Shown: positions 10,720 to 21,651, counted from the first letter of the stretch. The stretch is DNA of 64,000 nt from Meconema thalassinum (GCA_946902985.2 OX336393.1:360822779-360886778), one strand, 5' to 3'. Made by a program: numbers and translations. The notes: generated by a model from the letters alone, not told the origin.

Positions 10720-11135
10720 GGTTTACCCTCCAGGTTGTCTTTTCCCTTGGACTCGGCGAGGGATGCCAGCATTCCCACCGCCAGGGCAGTGCCCTGGAGC
10801 TTGAAACATTGGGACGAGGGGTACAACTGGGGAGGAGGGACAAGCACCTCGCCCAGGCGGCCTTACCTGCAAAGCGAACAGGGGTCTTATGAGGGATGGG
10901 ATAGGCAAGGAAGAGGGAAGAAGGCGACCGTGGCCTTACGATAGGTGCCATCCCAACATTCACCCGGAGACGAAGTGGGAATCCACGGAAAACCACTTTG
11001 GGGAAGGCTGAAGTGGGAATCGAACCTCCTTTACTCGTTTGGACCAACCAAGGCTGAGTAGACCCCGTTCCAGGCCTCATACCACTTTTCAAATTTCATG
11101 GCAGAGCCCCGAATCGAACCTCGGACCTCCGCGGA
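10720..11135 (-). mobile_element. tRNA-derived SINE, family E
   Basis: GC-rich block in minus orientation with two reversed B-box-like sites (GAATCGAACCTCC near 11017 and GAATCGAACCTCGG near 11111), a repeated CACTTTGGGGAAGG motif, and TACCCTCCAGG at the left. It stands out in base composition from its AT-rich surroundings. No second copy is in the window, so the family boundaries are approximate. Confidence 0.6.
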
Positions 11136-11649
11136 CGACACTTTAATAAGGTACCAAACAGAGACGCGTTCAAATTAAAAGTTTGAAAGAACTCGAAAAG
11201 TTTAAATACAGATTTCTGAAAACGCCCTCGGAGAACACAGGAGACAGCCAATTGCCGACTGTTATATTATGAGCTCGCGAGAGAGAGGTTGAGGATCTCC
11301 AGAAACTTCTACTGCTGCCATCTAAAGAAGGCTACAGAGGTAGTTACTCCGAGATCTGAGGAACAAAAAGCTAGACATTTCGACAGAATTCTACGCTACG
11401 GACGCGATGTTGGACAGAAGATGGATGCAACCACTATCCTAAATGAGCCACGTCGTGTCGTGGCAAGACTTGCGGTCAATGGATTCCACCAAAAGGTCTG
11501 TTAACGAAAGACATTCCATGAACAAGATGAGAGAGCTGTGATTGTAAGCTGTGTAAGGGTGCATGCGGGAGGTACCACATGCTCCAAAAGAACTATGTGA
11601 ATAGCGACATAAAGTAAGAACTAAAAACTGAGGGAATCATTGAATGATC
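11136..11649. other. Unassigned sequence with a 71-residue frame
   Basis: The frame 11289-11504 (plus) is basic and I do not recognise it. It lacks a motif that would tie it to a known transposase or host protein. Nothing else seen here. Confidence 0.35.
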
Positions 11650-12240
11650 TGTTGTTGTTGTTTGAGTCTTCAGTCTTTTTACTGGTTTGATGCAGCTCTC
11701 CATGCCTCCCTGTCCTGAGCTAATCGTTTCATCTCTACATAGCTACCACACCCTACATTCGATGCAATCTGTTTAACATACTCTAACCTTGGTCTACCCC
11801 TACAGTTCTTGTCCTCGACCCTTCCTTCCATAACTAAGCTTGTTATTCCTGGGTGTCTTAGTGTGTCCTACCAACCAAACTCTTCTCTTCATTAGCAGTC
11901 GCCAGAAACATCTCTCCTCTCCCATTCGTCTTAATACCTCTTCGTTTGTAACCCTATCTACACAGCTGATCTTCATTATTCTCCTGTGACACCGCATTTC
12001 AATCGCTTCAATTCTCCTCTTTTCTGCTGCACCAATAGTCCAAGTTTCACTTCCATAGAGTGCCACGCTCCAGACAAAGGCTTTCAAGAATGTCTTCCTA
12101 ATACCTAAATCTATATTCGATGTCAACAGATTCCTTTTCTGTAGAAATGCTTTCCTTGGCTGAGCCAACCTACTTTTTATATCCTCTTTGCTTCGTCCAT
12201 CACTGGTTATTTTGCTTCCTAAATAACAGAAGTCTCCTAC
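11650..12240 (-). pseudogene. LINE RT C-terminal fragment, RTE-like
   Basis: From 12240 leftwards the minus strand encodes GDFCYLGSKITSDGRSKEDI, then VALYGSETWTIG, IMKISCVDRVTNEEVL, and FWRLLMKRRV...LVGHT. A frameshift follows near 11850. The remaining C-terminus (RGRPRLEYVKQIAS, AWRAASNQ) reads to about 11680. This is the thumb and C-terminal domain of a common insect LINE, 5'-truncated just before the GDFCYLGS motif. The part of the open frame upstream of 12240 (to 12357) is not LINE sequence. The 3' end is CAACAACAAC-like on the minus strand. Confidence 0.88.
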
Positions 12241-13230
12241 TATAATATGTAATATGACCACCTGGCTCCAATAAAGGTAATTATTAAAAGTTTGGACATT
12301 CATGATCTTGCATGAAAATCTCACGAAAGAAGAAACGTCTGCTTCTTTGAAAGGCATTATAGTTTGGCATTTCTAAAAACGTTCAGACACAGGTCAAAGA
12401 ATAATTGTGTGATGTTGTTCTGGCAGAGATATCTTCTCAGATGATATTAGTCTTATTTTCGCCGAGAGAATACTGCGTTCTGTGAGCAAGTCACTCATAT
12501 GGTAATCAGCCAGCAATGATCTTCTTTCAAAATCTCCATCATGAATTTTCCGCTCTACTGCTCACCTGATATGAACTGAAGTAAGGTCGAAAATGCTAAA
12601 CCTGCATGCATTCTCTCTCGTTTACTAAAATCATATTCGAGGAAAATTATCATTCTTTTGTTGTAAAAGTGGAAGGTAGTCATGTTAGAATGAAGGGAAG
12701 GAAAAAAGAGAAGATGAAGAAACTTTAGAAAGTAAGAGAATTGGTTAGAAAGAACGGTCGGAAGGATAAAGAAATCGACTTCAGTACGACCGCAAGATGG
12801 TAATAAACTATAAGAGAAGGAAAGTACGCTTAGTAGAGGGAGACACAAGGCAGACTAAAAAAGTTTGAAAGCTTTTTGCTCAGTGCTTGCCTGCACACAC
12901 CTTATCCGATGGCGGGCCCATCTTTCACTCCAGTGCGTCAACTCCCGTCTGCGGAAGAGTAATACGCGGCAATATCTCACGGTATTGTTACAATAATAAC
13001 ACAGTGTGGAAAAAAGATTAGTTTGGCCTCCCAGATTCAATCTCTTAGACGGTGGATAGGGAAAGAAAACTCTAGTACAATATCGATTCTGATTTGATAA
13101 ATATGATGATCGCTTTCGAGCTCCGGTTCCAGGACATGAAAGAATTGACTTCTGAATCCAGTTAAGATAATGCATCCATCTACAAGATGGAAGCATTATA
13201 CGATATGCGAGAAAATGAAACAGTATTTAC
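12241..13230. other. Unassigned sequence
   Basis: GA-rich around 12660-12790. The open frames at 12555-12848 and 12855-13196 (minus) have no recognisable domain. I see no gene. Confidence 0.4.
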
Positions 13231-13260
13231 AATAATAATAACAATAATAATAATAATAAT
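13231..13260. repeat. (AAT)n microsatellite
   Basis: Trinucleotide run with one AAC interruption. Confidence 0.8.
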
Positions 13261-13420
13261 TTGAATTCCAGAAACTAAATCCACGACAGATTTTAATTTC
13301 GACAAAAGGTTAGAAACTATCAACATTTTAAAGTGGAATCTGAGCCCAGGAGACGGAAAGGGTCTCTACCAGAATCACGAATGAAGGCATTGATCGTTAG
13401 ACTCAAGAAATACTGGTAGG

Positions 13421-13480
13421 GCAGGGGCAGATGACCTCGTAGTTCTGACCCTTAAATCAACAATAAATATCTAACTAACT
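13421..13480 (+). mobile_element. 60-nt retroposed hairpin tail with 12-bp TSD
   Basis: AATACTGGTAGG is present at 13409-13420 and again at 13481-13492. The insert starts GCAGGGGCAGATGACC, has TAGTTCTGACCC in place of the usual closing GCCCC, and ends CTAACTAACT. No part of a longer element lies to the left: the TSD abuts the hairpin. Confidence 0.85.
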
Positions 13481-13585
13481 AATACTGGTAGGATGTCAAG
13501 GCCAATAGAAAATGAAGATCTTGACAGAAATTAAATTGATTGCTAATATGCAGTCCGTAGAGGCTGAATTCAAATGTTAAAAAAT

Positions 13586-13617
13586 ATTATTATTATTAAT
13601 AATAATAATAATAATAA
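13586..13617. repeat. (ATT)n/(AAT)n microsatellite
   Basis: Switches from ATT to AAT units, so it is partly self-complementary. Confidence 0.7.
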
Positions 13618-13619
13618 CT

Positions 13620-13895
13620 AGAAACTAAACATCTCTACAGAAGACATGACAGGCAGGAGCATATACAGAGAAAACCCTAGACAACAGGAGTTTGAGCAAA
13701 CTCCCAAAGAGAGACAACCGGGAAAGAAGTGGACGGAGGAGAGAAAGAGGAAGCATAGTGTGTATATGAGAGGTTTTTGGGAAGAAAGAAGAACGGGTCA
13801 GAATAAAACATGAAACTTGATTGTGTTGTAACGATCTCCTTATGGGGAATTAAATAATAATAATAATAAATAAATAATAATAATAATAATAATCT
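13620..13895 (+). pseudogene. Group A LINE extreme C-terminus with (AAT)n tail
   Basis: One frame gives KKWTEERKRKHSVYMRGFW, which matches the basic C-terminal tail of the LINE at 28870 (WTDERKELHRQKMRQHW). It is followed by a short 3' UTR and an (AAT)n tail from about 13854. Upstream frames are broken. About 60 codons survive. Confidence 0.65.
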
Positions 13896-14139
13896 AGAAG
13901 AATTGCTGTATTTTTATTTGAAACATATTTATATAACTAATTGATCCGTCCTTTTGATTTAGAAAAGTTGTTGCCACATTGTAAGAGGAAGAGGAAACTA
14001 TTTCTTTTATTTGAGATTAATATCCAAGCCCATTAGTATTGATCGGTAATTTATCATTGCATTGCCCAGGATTACGGTGGTGTTGGAAATATTTGTTTCT
14101 ATTCGAACCCTGCTCATTTATACAGTCCAGGAAGTTTGA

Positions 14140-14420
14140 ATTAATCTAGAAGATGTACTAAACATAACAGGGTTTCGAGGGAAGATTGATAAATGCAAGT
14201 TAGGCCCCTTAAAACAACAATTGTCATTGTTGTGTGATAAATGCATAGAGTTTCAGGAGAAACATCGCTCAAAAGCCAAGGGCATCTGGTCTGGAGATAG
14301 AAGGACAAGACTAAGCGACCGAATAAAGAAATTCTGGGAGCAGAACAAGAGATTGGAGTCTCGGCCGATTGTTTACCTCGGTCCATATGAGGCCAAAATA
14401 GACTGGAGAAGAATAATGCT
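14140..14420 (+). pseudogene. Group A LINE C-terminus, interrupted by a 37-nt insertion
   Basis: The translation FQEKHRSKAKGIWSGDRR...LSDRIKKFWE aligns with FQEKPRKKGTPWTDERKE...MRQHW of the LINE at 28870 and with copies at 50360 and 52664. The 106-residue open frame from 14221 starts inside an inserted tail fragment, so its methionine is not original. The remainder of that frame to 14541 has no family match. Confidence 0.6.
14198..14234 (+). mobile_element. 37-nt retroposed tail with 11-bp TSD
   Basis: TGATAAATGCA occurs at 14187-14197 and 14235-14245. The insert AGTTAGGCCCCTTAAAAC... is the 3' half of the hairpin tail seen complete at 2356. The other copies of the host LINE (50386 and, reversed, 52825) lack it, which confirms an insertion. 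Confidence 0.8.
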
Positions 14421-14736
14421 AATACTCTGTCAAGGTGGGGCGCAAGCTACGTTCCAATATATAGGTTCTGTTTTAATTGATATCTGGGAGAGGACCCTGA
14501 ATACTGCTTGGCGATTTGAAACTTTCTTTGTCTCACAATGATCAGGTTTTTGTTTTTATTTTTTCGAAAAAAAAAACATTCTGCAACTCCTAATAATGAA
14601 TATATATCCCACACTTGAATTAGTCAACTTCATGGGGCTGGAGAAAGAAATGAAGTCGTGTACCGATTGAACCAGTGCACCTTTGTATGCCTTCTAGGTA
14701 TTAAATTGAGTATGGAAGTATTTTGAATGATATTTT

Positions 14737-14807
14737 AGGGGCAGATGACCTTGCTGTTCCTCCCCATAAAACAACAATAAATAAATAAATAAATAAATAA
14801 ATAAATC
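14737..14807 (+). mobile_element. Hairpin tail with (AAAT)n end
   Basis: AGGGGCAGATGACCTTGCTG...CCCC, then ATAAAACAACAATA running into seven or more AAAT units. No clear TSD is visible, so the left limit of the original insertion is unknown. Confidence 0.6.
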
Positions 14808-15070
14808 ATATGAATTTGAGTTTTGAATTGGACTGGATATTATTGTCCCCTAATGATGATCAAAATTCGTAGTGTGCACCTTGATAACAAGCATGTGGTT
14901 GCCAGTCACAGTTAGGTATTGATATCGCGCCAGGGTATGGCAGTTGGGTTTGAACTGGAGATGTCTTCCCGCTCAGTGCGTATCACGCATTCCAAAAACA
15001 TTAAGTTGGTCACTGCTGCCTTCACTCACTTAGCACATTCCATCTTTTTTTTCGTCCGCTTTCTTTGTTT

Positions 15071-15222
15071 GTTTGTGACTGGCTGCGTGTAGTCTGCTGC
15101 GCCTAAGGTTGTGGATTCAAATCCCGGTGCACTTAGTTGGCATCTGAGGGTGCGTAAGTGCAAGGGGCAAAATTGCGGTATCCCTGCATCTCTAAAATGG
15201 GCGTAAAACCAATGACATTATG
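15071..15222 (+). mobile_element. tRNA-derived SINE, family B (short copy)
   Basis: The head GTGACTGGCTGCGTG and the B box GGATTCAAATCCCGG at about 15112 are present. The middle of the body is deleted: GTAAGTGC runs directly into GGGGCAAAATTGCGG. The end GGGCGTAAAACCAATGACATT matches the family. Confidence 0.75.
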
Positions 15223-15930
15223 ATTACTACAGTATATTTCTTTGTATTCTCTCCTCTGCAGACGAGAAAAGTGGAGAGGGGGCTACACTGACATTTTGAC
15301 ATTTTGACTGACAGCTCAATGACTGGGTTATGACAGACGGAAGTAAGCAGAACAGCATTAGTTATTGAGGTTTCGAAGGGCAGAACAGCGAGGTCGTCTG
15401 CCCCAGGAAGGAAGGTAACAATAAACACACACGTGAAGCCCGATAAAAACCATTACCACGTGGGAAGCTGATATATTTAGGTTTGGAATTGGCGGGCCGC
15501 ACATGCGTACTGCAGTACACCGCGCTCCCCGTCATAGCGTGTTGAATTGCCATCTCCTGGCGCGATGACAATATATGGCGAAAATGTTCATGAAGAAGCG
15601 TGTTTTTTGACATAAGTGAGAAACGTTTCTCCTTTCCTGTTTACTGTAACTTACATATTTTAGGAGAAATCAAGAGGTTTAAGATGAAGTTGTGGGGGCA
15701 TTTAGGTTGTATTTTATTTTAGGTGCAATAAGACGTTTGTTTGCATTCTACATCATGTGGGTACTTCCATAATTCTGAATATTGAATATTTGTGCATTTA
15801 CCGACTCTATGTAAAATGCTCTTCAGTAGATAAACACGCAACAGGGAAGTCCAAGTATCTGGGGTGGTTCAAGTTCATGGAATTTATAGAAATATCTGAA
15901 ATTAAATAAACATTTTATATATTGTACACT
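15223..15930. other. Unassigned sequence
   Basis: Overlapping short minus-strand frames at 15192-15613 show no domain. I see no gene or repeat shared with the rest of the window. Confidence 0.4.
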
Positions 15931-16695
15931 TCTTTCTTTCTTTCTTTTCTTTCTTTCTCCGTTACGGTCTTCTAAGGACCACGAGCCAATTTCAATGTTT
16001 AGTCCTTTGGTGTTCTTTCTTCTTCCTCCAGGTCTCCTTCTTCTTCGTCCAGGACTCCTTCATCTTCACACTATGCATCTTCTTTCTCTCTTCGGACCAT
16101 TTTGAGCCTCTTTTCTTTTCCTTCCTTCCTTGGGAACCCTTCCATTCCCAACACTTTTTTCCTAAATATTTCTCTCTCTATTGCATCTTCTCTTATATTG
16201 TTTCTTTCCAAACCCTTTTTAACTTCTTGAATCCAAGTTGTTGTTAATTTCTTGTTCCAAAGATATTTGAATATCTGTTTGGTTAACCTGTTGTCATTCA
16301 TTCTATATAAATGTACAAAAAATAGCAATCGCCTCTTTTTTATTGTGTCTGTTATGTTTTCAATGTTGCGGTATATTTCGTCATTACTTCTTAATTTCCA
16401 GAATTCTGTAATTCTTAATGGATCTAATATTTTCCGTACAATTCGTCTTTCTAATACTTCCAATTTATCTAACTTATAATTCGCTTGCGTATAGGCATTC
16501 TGGTTTGATTACTGATCTGTAGTGCTGTTTTTTCAAGTTTCTAGATAAACATTTTTTTGTTGTTGGTGTTCCTTGTTATACCATATGCTCTTTCCATCTT
16601 GTGTACTCTTTCTTCTACAGCAGATTTTTCTGAACCATTTTCCTGAATGATTTCTCCCAAATATTTGAATTTCTTTACCCTCTTATTTTACAAAT
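15931..16695 (-). pseudogene. Group A LINE, RT thumb to 3' end
   Basis: Minus strand: KFKYLGEIIQENGSE near 16660, then MERAYGITRNTNNKKMF, a stop, then the open segment 16463-16071 (LERRIVRKILDPL, LLFFVHLYRMNDNRLTKQIF, NKKLTTTWIQEVKKGL). It matches the LINE at 28870-30045 region by region (KFKYLGEWIE, ERRILRKILGPV, FYGHVARLPPKRLTN, NKKVRTTWLTE). The 3' end is a (GAAA)n tract at 15931-15960 that may be its tail. It is 5'-truncated before KFKYLGE. Confidence 0.85.
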
Positions 16696-16719
16696 TTCTG
16701 TGACTAAGATTTCTGGAGA

Positions 16720-16830
16720 ATTTTTTATATTTGTCATAAATATATAAATTTCTACACTTCACTATTCAAATTAATTACGAGGGTAACATGTTTGGTCAAA
16801 CAATCATCATCAGACTGAGTAAATTAATTT
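16720..16830 (-). mobile_element. Decayed Penelope-type end with hammerhead-like core
   Basis: On the minus strand CTGATGATGATTGTTTGACC is followed by AAACATGTTACC. This keeps the CTGATGA box and ACATGT, but the GAAA box is mutated to CAAA. It is probably an inactive relic of the family at 19333. Confidence 0.4.
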
Positions 16831-16960
16831 AATCATATGTACAAAACAATTGACTAGCACTACTAAAGCACTATAATAACAACAATGCCACTCACAAGGA
16901 GTTGCGGTCCACCGCAACATGTCCACGAATGCTCAGTTACAACTACTGTGGTAGTTTATG

Positions 16961-18024
16961 AAAAAAAAAAAAAAAGGCTTATGAGATCACCATTTGTCCC
17001 TGTGTCGGTGCGTGCGTGTGTGATTCGTGTGTGTGTGTGCCCCGTAATAACTTCTAAACGGCTGGAGCGATTTCGATGAAACTCGGCAAGTTCATAGCAC
17101 TATTCCGGACGACCCCGACCGTGCCCTTCAAATTTTGTTACGTCTCACCATTCCAACATGGCGGCTGTGCGAAATATTTCACCAGCATTCAATATTTCCG
17201 AAACTATTACCGATATCACCCTGAAATGTTGTACGGTGATACAAGGAACTACTAGAAGTTCACCTATGTGACTTTTGAAAAACTGGTAACTACAAAACCG
17301 ACATTGCGGCCAAGCGAAATTGCGAATTTTAAATAGACGTTTCTCGCGATTTAACCAGCCAAACGCAATGAAACTTGGTACAGTATATGTTTATACACAT
17401 TATAATGCAAAGACATCTAACTTCGTTCATTTGTTTACATAACCTTAAGATGGCGGCTGTGCGAAGTATTTCACCGGCATTCTATATCTCTGAAACTATT
17501 TCCAGTATCTTCCCGAAATTTTGTACAGAGATAAAGGGTACTGCTGGAAGTTCTTCTATGAGACTTACAAAAACCGGTTAACTACAAAACGTACATGGCG
17601 GCCAAGCGAATTTGATAGTTTTAAATAAACTTTTCTCGCGATTTAATGATCCAAACGCAATGAAACTTGGTACATCAACTGTTTACACACATTGCAATGC
17701 ACTGGTATCTAGTTTAGTTCAATTGTTTACATAACCTCAAGATGGCGGCTGAGTGAATTTTAAAATTAAGTTTTATTTCTTGTGTCGTAATCGTGGATTG
17801 AAATTTGAATACTACATGTACACAATAATCTTCATGTAAGAGTACATAACTCTGAGACCTACATATATAAAAATCCAACATGGCGATCATCCGCAATATT
17901 TAATCGGTTCTCAATATCTACGAATCTATACAGCAATCAAACTGAAATTTTGTATGTTGATAGTGGCAATTAACATAAGTAGGATATATGAAAATAGGCC
18001 TTAGTTCTTCACGGAACTACTTGT
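16961..18024 (+). mobile_element. HINE-like element H2, plus copy
   Basis: Begins after a poly-A run with GGCTTATGAGATCACC, then a GT-rich microsatellite, then about three tandem ~300-bp units (each with TTCTCGCGATTTAA, AACGCAATGAAACTTGGTAC and AAGATGGCGGCT). It ends GAAAATAGGCC and the hairpin AGTTCTTCACGGAACT (18003-18018) plus ACTTGTT. It is the reverse complement of the element at 21702-23234. No coding capacity is evident. The class assignment (Helentron-associated, non-autonomous) rests on the paired short terminal repeats, the terminal hairpin and the microsatellite. Confidence 0.55.
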
Positions 18025-18881
18025 TGTTATCAAAATACCATTATATCAGAAAGTATGCTAGCCGACAGCTTAAAGCTATGCACACGTATAGTACCTGACA
18101 TTCTATATTAATTAGGAATAACTTGTATACGTCAGTTCTACCAACATAATTATAAGCCTGTTGATAGGAACAATTTATAAATACATGTAACATCTATACG
18201 ATCAGTTGGATTTCAACCGTATTTCGTATGTGCTATGTGTAACATAACATATATGACTATAAGTGTTCTTAAGAGCAATCAGGGCTACCGACTGTTAATA
18301 AATGCTGTCTATATTTGTTTACCCTAATATCACTATATGCAAGTCAACAGATCTATACTTTGCACACGTATAGCACCTGGCATTCTAGATTAATTTGGAG
18401 TAATTAATATAAGTCAGTGCTGCCAACATGATTCTATGGCTGCTGATAAGTCCAATTTTAAAATACATGTAACTTCTATACTAACAAATAGATTTCATCC
18501 AAAATTGACACAACAAGATATCATAATAATTCAGATTATTTCTGACCAGCACACGCATGCCATTGTTGCCAACATGCTTTTACGCGTGCTGATAGATCCA
18601 ATGTCTAACTGCATGTAACGTCCATTGGACTTCAACCAAATTTTGTATTCTGTACCTTAAGAGAAGGAACTAAGAATATATTCAGTCACCAGGGCTGCCA
18701 ACTATAGTGCTCTATTAGGCTACATTATACCAGGTATATTTCGAACTAATTAGATAGTTCGATATTACCAACTTAATTTAGTCATTATTCTAGATAGGTT
18801 CATATACTGTAGATTAATCATTGGCATGAATCTTAATTTTAAGAAACGTAGGCTCTTTAGTTCGTCAAGGAACTTCTTGTT
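18025..18881 (+). mobile_element. HINE-like element H3, 5'-truncated copy
   Basis: Matches 25760-26614: ATATCAGAAAGTATGC, GCACACGTATAG, CATGTAACTTCTATACTA and the terminal hairpin at about 18859-18874 followed by TCTTGTT. Its left part is missing, and it starts immediately behind the terminal hairpin of the H2 copy. Confidence 0.6.
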
Positions 18882-19332
18882 TTTATAATTTAATTTTTAT
18901 TTGCGTTTTATATTTTTACTAGCAGAAGTACCCATTCTTCGAACGGTCTTCGGTATTAATAACCAGATGTTATCAATTGAGCTACTGTTGCAATGTTTAG
19001 GGGCTTGGAACCAGTTTGTTGGCAAAGAAAAATTATTAGTTAAAATGTGCTCTCAAACTAAATTTACCTAACGTGTTCTTCCTGGCGTGAAAATAAAATT
19101 GAAAACTTCGTAGAAGAATCGCAATACACGTCACATACGAACTGACCCTAACCGTTGTGTCAAGTGCCCAACTACAGGAAGACCCCTTTTATAAATTATA
19201 AAGGCTTGTGGTGCATGAAAATTCAGTGTTTTTAGCCTCCAATGGCCCAAATTACTAAAATCAGCAAAAAACAGTCTACTATTTATATTCAGGAGTTTTT
19301 GAAAATAATGTTGATGTTTGGAGATATAATGG
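18882..19332. other. Unassigned spacer left of the Penelope-like element
   Basis: AT-rich. A degenerate repeat-end signature (AGAAGTACCCATTCTTCG) lies near 18924. No gene seen. Confidence 0.45.
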
Positions 19333-19517
19333 ACAAGAGTTTAGTGCTTTTCAGTCGGTCAACACGAATGTACCCAAAGGAGATGGGTTATGACCTAATC
19401 CTGAAATAAATTACATGAGATTAATAAAACACTAGGATGACCAGTTTCGATCGTCAAGCGATCATCATCAGATCCATTACACTTAGGCTACAAAATCTAT
19501 GTTTGAAATACAGGTGA
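19333..19517 (-). repeat. Left inverted terminal repeat of the PLE
   Basis: Reverse complement of 21425-21609. It contains the hammerhead-like motif on the minus strand at 19435-19475 (CTGATGA box at 19465-19471). Confidence 0.9.
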
Positions 19518-19522
19518 CAGCA

Positions 19523-20807
19523 TTGAACACCCTACAAATGAAACCTAGCTTCAGGCTAGTATCCTTCGACGTAACTAACATGTACACCAATATTCCGATT
19601 AATGAAGCAATCAACACTATCGAAAAACAACTTAAAATCCAACAATTCGGTAAAAGAAATTGAAGAGATTGTGAGATTACTGAGGGTCGTTCTCACCCTA
19701 AACGTGTTTCAATTCGACAATAAAATATACACACAGAGAGAAGGCCTAGCAATGGGATCGCCACTAAGTGGGTTAATCGCTGACATCTTCATCAATGCAC
19801 TAGAAAATGCGTTCTTAGAAAAGACTTCAACAAAGGGAATAGTAATATGGAAAAGATACGTAGATGATGTAATTTGCATCTACGATACTGAACTAACAAG
19901 CGAAGAAACAATTCTCCAATCCATTAATAGCCTTCACCACTCTATCAAATTCACTAAGGAATCCGAAATAGACCGGAAAATAAATTATCTCGATATAACT
20001 ATTGAACGTAAAGACAACGACCTTTCATATTCCATATTCCGGAAAGCAACACAAACCTCGCATGCAATCAACAATCAGTCTAATCACCCCAGTACGCACA
20101 AACTAGCGGGTTTCAATTCAATGGTGCACAGAGCTTTAAACATACCCATGTCAAAAGACAACTATAATAAGGAAATAAGAACTATTATGCAAATAGCAAA
20201 GGAAAACAACTTCTCGCCAAGCAAAATAAATCAAATTATAGCCAAACATAAAAATAAAGATAAAACGATTCCCAAACCGGACAATAATGAGAAAAAATTT
20301 GCGCGTTTCAACTATGTGAATGCGAATACATATAAAATCACTAACCTATTCAAAAAGCAAGGCATAAAGATAGCTTTCACGACGAAAAACACAACCGCTA
20401 GGCACCTCCTAAATAGTAATCTAAATAAACGTGACCCATATTCAAGGTCAGGGGTATATTCTATAACGTGCCAAGACACCGATTGTCAAGCTAATTACAT
20501 CGGGCAGAGTGGAAGGCGAGTAGACACACGTTATAATGAACATAGGAATGCGATAAGATACGGAACACATTCAGCCGTGTGCGAACATATGTGTGATGCA
20601 GGGCACAGCTTTACCAACATAGAGTCGGACCTTAAAATAATCCATCACGAATCGAAAGGCAGAGCTCTTGACATAAAGGAAGCAATCGAGATACACCTAG
20701 CCAAACGAAACAATCCCAACAATCTAAACGAACACACGTTCATGGAGAGCTCACCCCTCTTCACGCTACTAAAAAACACACCCTGTCGGAAACAAAACAC
20801 AATTTAG
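19523..20807 (+). pseudogene. PLE reverse transcriptase plus GIY-YIG endonuclease, N-truncated, one frameshift
   Basis: The first part reads in another frame from about 19523: FRLVSFDVTNMYTNIP (RT motif A region) to IEKQLK. Then one frameshift near 19630-19640 leads into the long frame ending at 20807. The methionine at 19602 belongs to the second frame but lies upstream of the shift, so it is not the true start. In that 401-residue frame, LAMGSPLSG (residues 49-57) and YVDD (86-89) are RT motifs. GVY (284-286), YIG (299-301) and the following R...YNEHR define the GIY-YIG nuclease, with CxxC- and CxxxCxxxH-like metal ligands nearby. PLEs use the nuclease to nick target DNA and the telomerase-related RT to copy RNA. 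The N-terminal third is missing, so this copy could not work alone. Confidence 0.92.
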
Positions 20808-21424
20808 CGACACAGCCAAGCTAGATAAAAAAGGGGAGAAATTAGGGGGTTATTAATAGGTAAATGTTATCTGGATCAGGTGTACGATGTACTTTTCTTC
20901 TGCAATAAACCAAAGCCCATATTCGGGGCAGTATTAAAGGTGCCGGGACGTCCTCATAAGACCGTCAACGCTTAGTTCGAATGGGTTATGCTCGACGCGT
21001 GGCGAGGGCTAATCCACGGTCTTTAATAATTATAGACCCACCTCATTCAATAACATACATCTTATCTAGGTTGGCAACACCTCACATAAACACATCGCTA
21101 TCACTCCCCACAGCACGTAGGAGCAGGGGGGAGAAAGCAGGGAAAAACCAGTCGTTAAGATAACCACCGCAGTCTACCGCATAGTGAGTTCCAGTGAGCA
21201 CGAAAACTGCGAGTAGCTGTTATACGGAAGACAATCAGATAAGTAGTTAGCCTAAAATTTTATAGTTTAACCATAGTTTACAACCATATAATCTCTCTAA
21301 AGTACAATCTACGGATAGCTATCACCATTTAGCATTTCACCTAACATATATACTGCATTTAGCATACACTGACAGTTGCAGTACTAATACTGCAACTAAA
21401 TAATTGTACATATTGTAAATATTT
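20808..21424 (+). other. 3' region of the PLE
   Basis: Between the stop of the RT/nuclease frame and the right terminal repeat. The 60-residue frame at 20981-21163 has no known motif. It is probably the untranslated region. Confidence 0.6.
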
Positions 21425-21609
21425 TCACCTGTATTTCAAACATAGATTTTGTAGCCTAAGTGTAATGGATCTGATGATGATCGCTTGACGATCGAAACTG
21501 GTCATCCTAGTGTTTTATTAATCTCATGTAATTTATTTCAGGATTAGGGCATAACCCATCTCCTTTGGGTACATTCGTGTTGACCGACTGAAAAGCACTA
21601 AACTCTTGT
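21425..21609 (+). repeat. Right inverted terminal repeat of the PLE
   Basis: Reverse complement of 19333-19517. It ends TTGACCGACTGAAAAGCAC...CTCTTGT. Confidence 0.9.
21467..21507 (+). ncRNA. Hammerhead-ribozyme-like motif in the PLE terminal repeat
   Basis: Stem I GGAT (21467-21470) pairs with ATCC (21504-21507). Then come CTGATGA (21471-21477), one extra T, stem II GATCG/CGATC (21479-21483 with 21489-21493, loop CTTGA), GAAAC (21494-21498), a 2-bp stem III, and GTC (21501-21503) with cleavage expected after C21503. All conserved boxes are present. The extra base after the first box and the tiny stem III are departures from the textbook fold, though hammerheads in PLEs are typically minimal. 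Confidence 0.7.
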
Positions 21610-21651
21610 TTACTAAGGCAACACTGAAAATATGGCTTCAAACACCACAAA

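Larger units (their letters stand above)
19333..21609 (+). mobile_element. Penelope-like element with inverted terminal repeats
   Basis: 185-bp repeats at 19333-19517 and 21425-21609 are reverse complements with one difference noticed. Between them lie an RT plus GIY-YIG nuclease frame and about 600 bp of 3' region. Penelope-like elements (PLEs) often have such pseudo-LTRs in direct or inverted order, with hammerhead motifs in them. The internal region starts just before RT motif A, so the N-terminal half of the protein is missing: the copy is 5'-truncated. The near identity of the repeats fits a fairly recent event. Confidence 0.88.

Noticed and set aside
11289..11504. Possible helix-turn-helix transposase piece
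   Set aside because: No motif could be matched with confidence and no terminal repeats are nearby.
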